A DNA stretch of 14,735 nt from an uncultured Oscillospiraceae bacterium (lineage in GTDB: Bacteria > Bacillota > Clostridia > Oscillospirales > Oscillospiraceae): positions 1-14,735 of the forward strand of contig CAKUJN010000052.1 in assembly GCA_934661735.1 (NCBI GenBank), written 5' to 3'. Made by a program: the position numbers and the translations under genes. This document shows positions 12,848 to 14,735 of this stretch, piece by piece (position 1 is the first letter of the stretch; each line of letters opens with the position of its first letter). Under the pieces are notes generated by a model. The model searched no databases. It saw only the letters and a list, made by a program, of their open reading frames with translations, and had not been told where the DNA came from.

Positions 12848-14118
12848 TGCTCCACCTCAATTCCTTCGTTTTCCGCCCCGCGCGCCACGGCCCGCGCCGA
12901 AAAGCCGCTCCTGTCCGTCAGCACGCCCGTCACAAAATACCGCATGTCGTCCATCGCGTGGTCGTTTTCCTTTTTCACGCGATCCCCGCCACCCGACCGG
13001 TCCCAGACGTAAAGCTCCATCTCCCGCAGACAGTCCGCGCACTGCTCGCAGATCACAATTTTCCCGCTCTTCAGCGCGTCGGCCGTCCTCCGGATTCCCG
13101 CCAGCACCTCGTTGTCCGCCTTCCGCACGTTCCATCCCTCGCGCCGCAGCGTTTCGATGAAGCTCGCCGCCGACGGGTCCACAATGACCGACCGGATGCT
13201 TCTTCCGCCCGCCAGCCGCCTGAGCGCCCGTGCGTATTCCGCATCCGTCATCTGCTTTCCCTCGCGCCGCGAGTCGTAATAGAATTCCGCCGTCCGGTAC
13301 CACACGCCCCTGCACCGGCCCCACAGCCCGAACGACGCCGGATTCACCGTCCCATAGTCGCATGAGATGTGCCACTGCTCCCACGGCCCGTCCGGCGCGC
13401 GCACGGCCTGCGACACGTCGTAGAAGTCGTAAACCCGTCCCTCCGCCGCCGTCCACAGGCCCAGCACAAACCGCTCGTAAAATGCGCCCGTGTACATTTT
13501 CCGGTATCGCTCGCGCATCCGCCTGGTCATCGCCGGATTGTCCTCCATCGTAAAGTGCAGATGCAGGCACCCCTTTTCCTCCGCCCTGCAAATCCACTCG
13601 CGGTAGAACCAGTGCTGCGGCCCCGCCGGATTGCAGCTGAACCATATCCGGCTGCCCTCCACCGAGCACCGCGCGCACGCCTGCTCGACAAACGACCGCG
13701 GCATCAGCGCCGCCTCGTCCAGCAGCACCCCCGCCAGCGTCACGCCCTGAATCAGCGCCGCCGACCGCTCGTCGCACCCGCCGAACAGATAAAACCGGTT
13801 CTCCCGCTTTCCAAACCGTGCCGTCAGCTCGTTTCCCTCCGCCTGCCGCACAACCTGTATCCCGATTTTCTCCAGCCGTGCGCACAGCTCCGGCAGCAGA
13901 TTCCGCCGCAGGCTCGCCCTTGTCTTGCCGCACAGCGCAAACTGCCGCCGGTCAAAGCTGAGCATCGCCCACAGGAAAAATCCCAGCCCCAGACAAAGCG
14001 TCTTTCCCGACCGGACCGCGCCGTCGCAGATGATCGCCTCATACCGCGCGTCGCGCCCCTCCGGCGTCCACCATGTCATCGCCCGAATCTGCTTCGGCGA
14101 GAATTCCTCACGGCTCAT
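12844..14118 (-). CDS. xtmB: Terminase large subunit, XtmB-like
   Basis: A 424-residue DNA-packaging motor with every key element in place. Walker A is GAVRSGKT (33-40), Walker B is VLLDEA with Asp134/Glu135, and the coupling motif is SCNP (161-164). The RNase H-like nuclease has acidic residues in CDYGTVNP (Asp254), VDPSAASF (Asp314) and HAMDDMRYF (Asp390/391). Length and PBSX-type motifs match XtmB, which packages by a headful or host-DNA mode in PBSX. The intact ATPase and nuclease argue that the locus can still package DNA and is not merely a bacteriocin. The ATG overlaps the small-subunit stop by 11 bases. Confidence 0.95.
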   Translation of the reverse strand: MSREEFSPKQIRAMTWWTPEGRDARYEAIICDGAVRSGKTLCLGLGFFLWAMLSFDRRQFALCGKTRASLRRNLLPELCARLEKIGIQVVRQAEGNELTARFGKRENRFYLFGGCDERSAALIQGVTLAGVLLDEAALMPRSFVEQACARCSVEGSRIWFSCNPAGPQHWFYREWICRAEEKGCLHLHFTMEDNPAMTRRMRERYRKMYTGAFYERFVLGLWTAAEGRVYDFYDVSQAVRAPDGPWEQWHISCDYGTVNPASFGLWGRCRGVWYRTAEFYYDSRREGKQMTDAEYARALRRLAGGRSIRSVIVDPSAASFIETLRREGWNVRKADNEVLAGIRRTADALKSGKIVICEQCADCLREMELYVWDRSGGGDRVKKENDHAMDDMRYFVTGVLTDRSGFSARAVARGAENEGIEVEQ

Positions 14119-14473
14119 GCTTCGCCTCGCGCCTTCTGCTCCCGATCAGCGCGTCCAGGAATTCCTCCGCCGTGCATCCCTCGCTCTCCGCAAGCGCCGC
14201 CAGCTGCTCCAGCGCCTTCGTCCTGTCCGCCAGTTTGATCTCCACCGACCCCTTTTCGTTCCGCTTGATCTCCGTCAGCATCGCCAGATCCAGCGACTTG
14301 ATGTCCACCTTTTCACCCAGCACCAGCCTTACGCAGTCGTTCGGCTTCCCGAACGCCAGCTTTCTCAGCTGCCTGCGAATACGCTCCATGTCCTCCGCGC
14401 CGCGCGGCTTTTTCGCCTCCTGCTTCTTCGTCTCAGACCGCTTTGCCCCGCGTCCGCTCTGCTTTTCCGCCAT
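14108..14473 (-). CDS. Probable terminase small subunit
   Basis: A 121-residue protein directly upstream of the large terminase, the usual place of the DNA-recognition subunit. The basic N-terminus (GRGAKRSETKKQEAKK) could contact DNA. LRKLAFGKPNDCVRLVL and SLDLAMLTEIKRNEKGSVEIKLADRTKALEQLAAL are helical and look like the core of small proteins found before XtmB-like terminases in clostridial prophages. It is less than half the length of PBSX XtmA and I see no clear helix-turn-helix. The ATG at 14473 has AAGGAG eleven bases upstream; a GTG at 14485 would sit on top of that site and is less likely. The first gene of the operon. Confidence 0.68.
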   Translation of the reverse strand: MAEKQSGRGAKRSETKKQEAKKPRGAEDMERIRRQLRKLAFGKPNDCVRLVLGEKVDIKSLDLAMLTEIKRNEKGSVEIKLADRTKALEQLAALAESEGCTAEEFLDALIGSRRREAKHEP

Positions 14474-14613
14474 TGTCCGCCTCACTCCTTTCCGCTCTCC
14501 TCACCCCTGCCGCCAAATCCCCCGTCCGTTGCCCGCCCCCGTGCAACACAAATAATTTTTTCCGCCTCCACCGGCGATTTGCATCACGTGCTGTCCGTTT
14601 TTCACACACGCTT

Positions 14614-14653
14614 GTCCGGATTCACCGGACTTCCTCTTTTGCAGTGACACTGC
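14614..14653. repeat. Two short hairpins upstream of the phage operon
   Basis: GTCCGG (14614-14619) pairs with CCGGAC (14625-14630) around ATTCA. GCAGTG (14641-14646) pairs with CACTGC (14648-14653) around a single A, an operator-like 13-base palindrome. Both lie about 140-180 bases before the small terminase start, where a regulator could bind, but no convincing sigma-A promoter lies nearby. Confidence 0.45.
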
Positions 14654-14669
14654 AACCATTGCTCCGCAG

Positions 14670-14703
14670 GCCTACTTTTTCTGTCTTGCCAGAAAAAGTA
14701 GGC
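14670..14703. repeat. Perfect 14-bp inverted repeat
   Basis: GCCTACTTTTTCTG (14670-14683) is perfectly complementary to CAGAAAAAGTAGGC (14690-14703) around a 6-base loop, TCTTGC. Neither strand has a T-tract right after the stem, so it is not a standard terminator. The form resembles dispersed intergenic palindromes of clostridial genomes, though this is an impression from memory. It may mark the edge of the phage cluster. Confidence 0.7.
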
Positions 14704-14735
14704 AAAAAGATGCGCCAGGACGCGTTATATTGCGC

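Larger units (their letters stand above)
14474..14735. other. Non-coding leader of the phage operon
   Basis: No gene is supported here. Besides the inverted repeats given separately, the stretch has an A/T-rich patch (AAATAATTTTTT, 14550-14561) but no hexamer pair with 16-18 base spacing on the minus strand. No integrase, repressor or divergent promoter is visible, so the regulator of the operon, if any, lies outside the window. Confidence 0.5.

Noticed and set aside
12857..13933. A 358-codon minus-strand frame inside the large terminase
   Set aside because: It is an alternate-frame shadow, Gly/Arg/Ala-rich; the terminase frame holds all catalytic motifs.
14670..14710. Rho-independent terminator for a gene beyond the right edge
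   Set aside because: The stem is not followed by a T-tract on either strand; the T and A runs are inside the stem.
1..14735. CRISPR arrays, tRNA or rRNA genes, insertion sequences
   Set aside because: I saw no regularly spaced direct repeats, cloverleaf-like segments, rRNA-like stretches or transposase frames.

Overview
The window is GC-rich DNA with strong AGGAGG-type ribosome binding sites. It carries a phage structural cluster of the PBSX/Xkd type known from Firmicutes, and beside it a cysteine-rich, coat-like gene with a candidate mother-cell sporulation promoter. Together these suggest a chromosomal segment of a GC-rich, spore-forming Clostridia lineage such as the Oscillospiraceae. The lineage is an inference, since no rRNA or core gene is present.

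Layout, read along the minus strand from right to left. Bases 14474-14735 are non-coding and rich in inverted repeats. Sixteen tightly packed minus-strand genes follow (14473 down to 1809): small terminase, large terminase, portal, capsid protease/scaffold, decoration protein, major capsid protein, three neck/connector proteins, contractile sheath, tail tube, tail assembly chaperone, a 162-residue protein in the tape-measure slot, LysM baseplate protein, XkdQ-like hub, small spike, gp25-like wedge, baseplate J (XkdT-like) and XkdU-like wedge (DUF2313). Most junctions are ATGA-type overlaps, so one translationally coupled operon is likely. A strong bidirectional terminator lies directly at the end of the last gene (1781-1810).

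Left of that terminator is a convergent plus-strand gene (1357-1704) for a small secreted or membrane protein, with a good sigma-A promoter. Divergent from it is a 330-residue cysteine-rich protein (190-1182, minus) with its own terminator. Bases 1-150 hold no convincing gene.

How the genes work together: they could build a DNA-packaging capsid on a contractile tail. Between the chaperone and the LysM protein, where PBSX-type phages carry a tape measure of many hundreds of residues, there is only a 162-residue protein. The operon also ends at XkdU with no tail fibre, holin, endolysin, integrase, repressor or replication gene visible. The best reading is a streamlined, possibly domesticated phage particle with a very short contractile tail, such as a gene-transfer-agent-like or bacteriocin-like device. 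A normal prophage whose other modules lie outside the window is not excluded.
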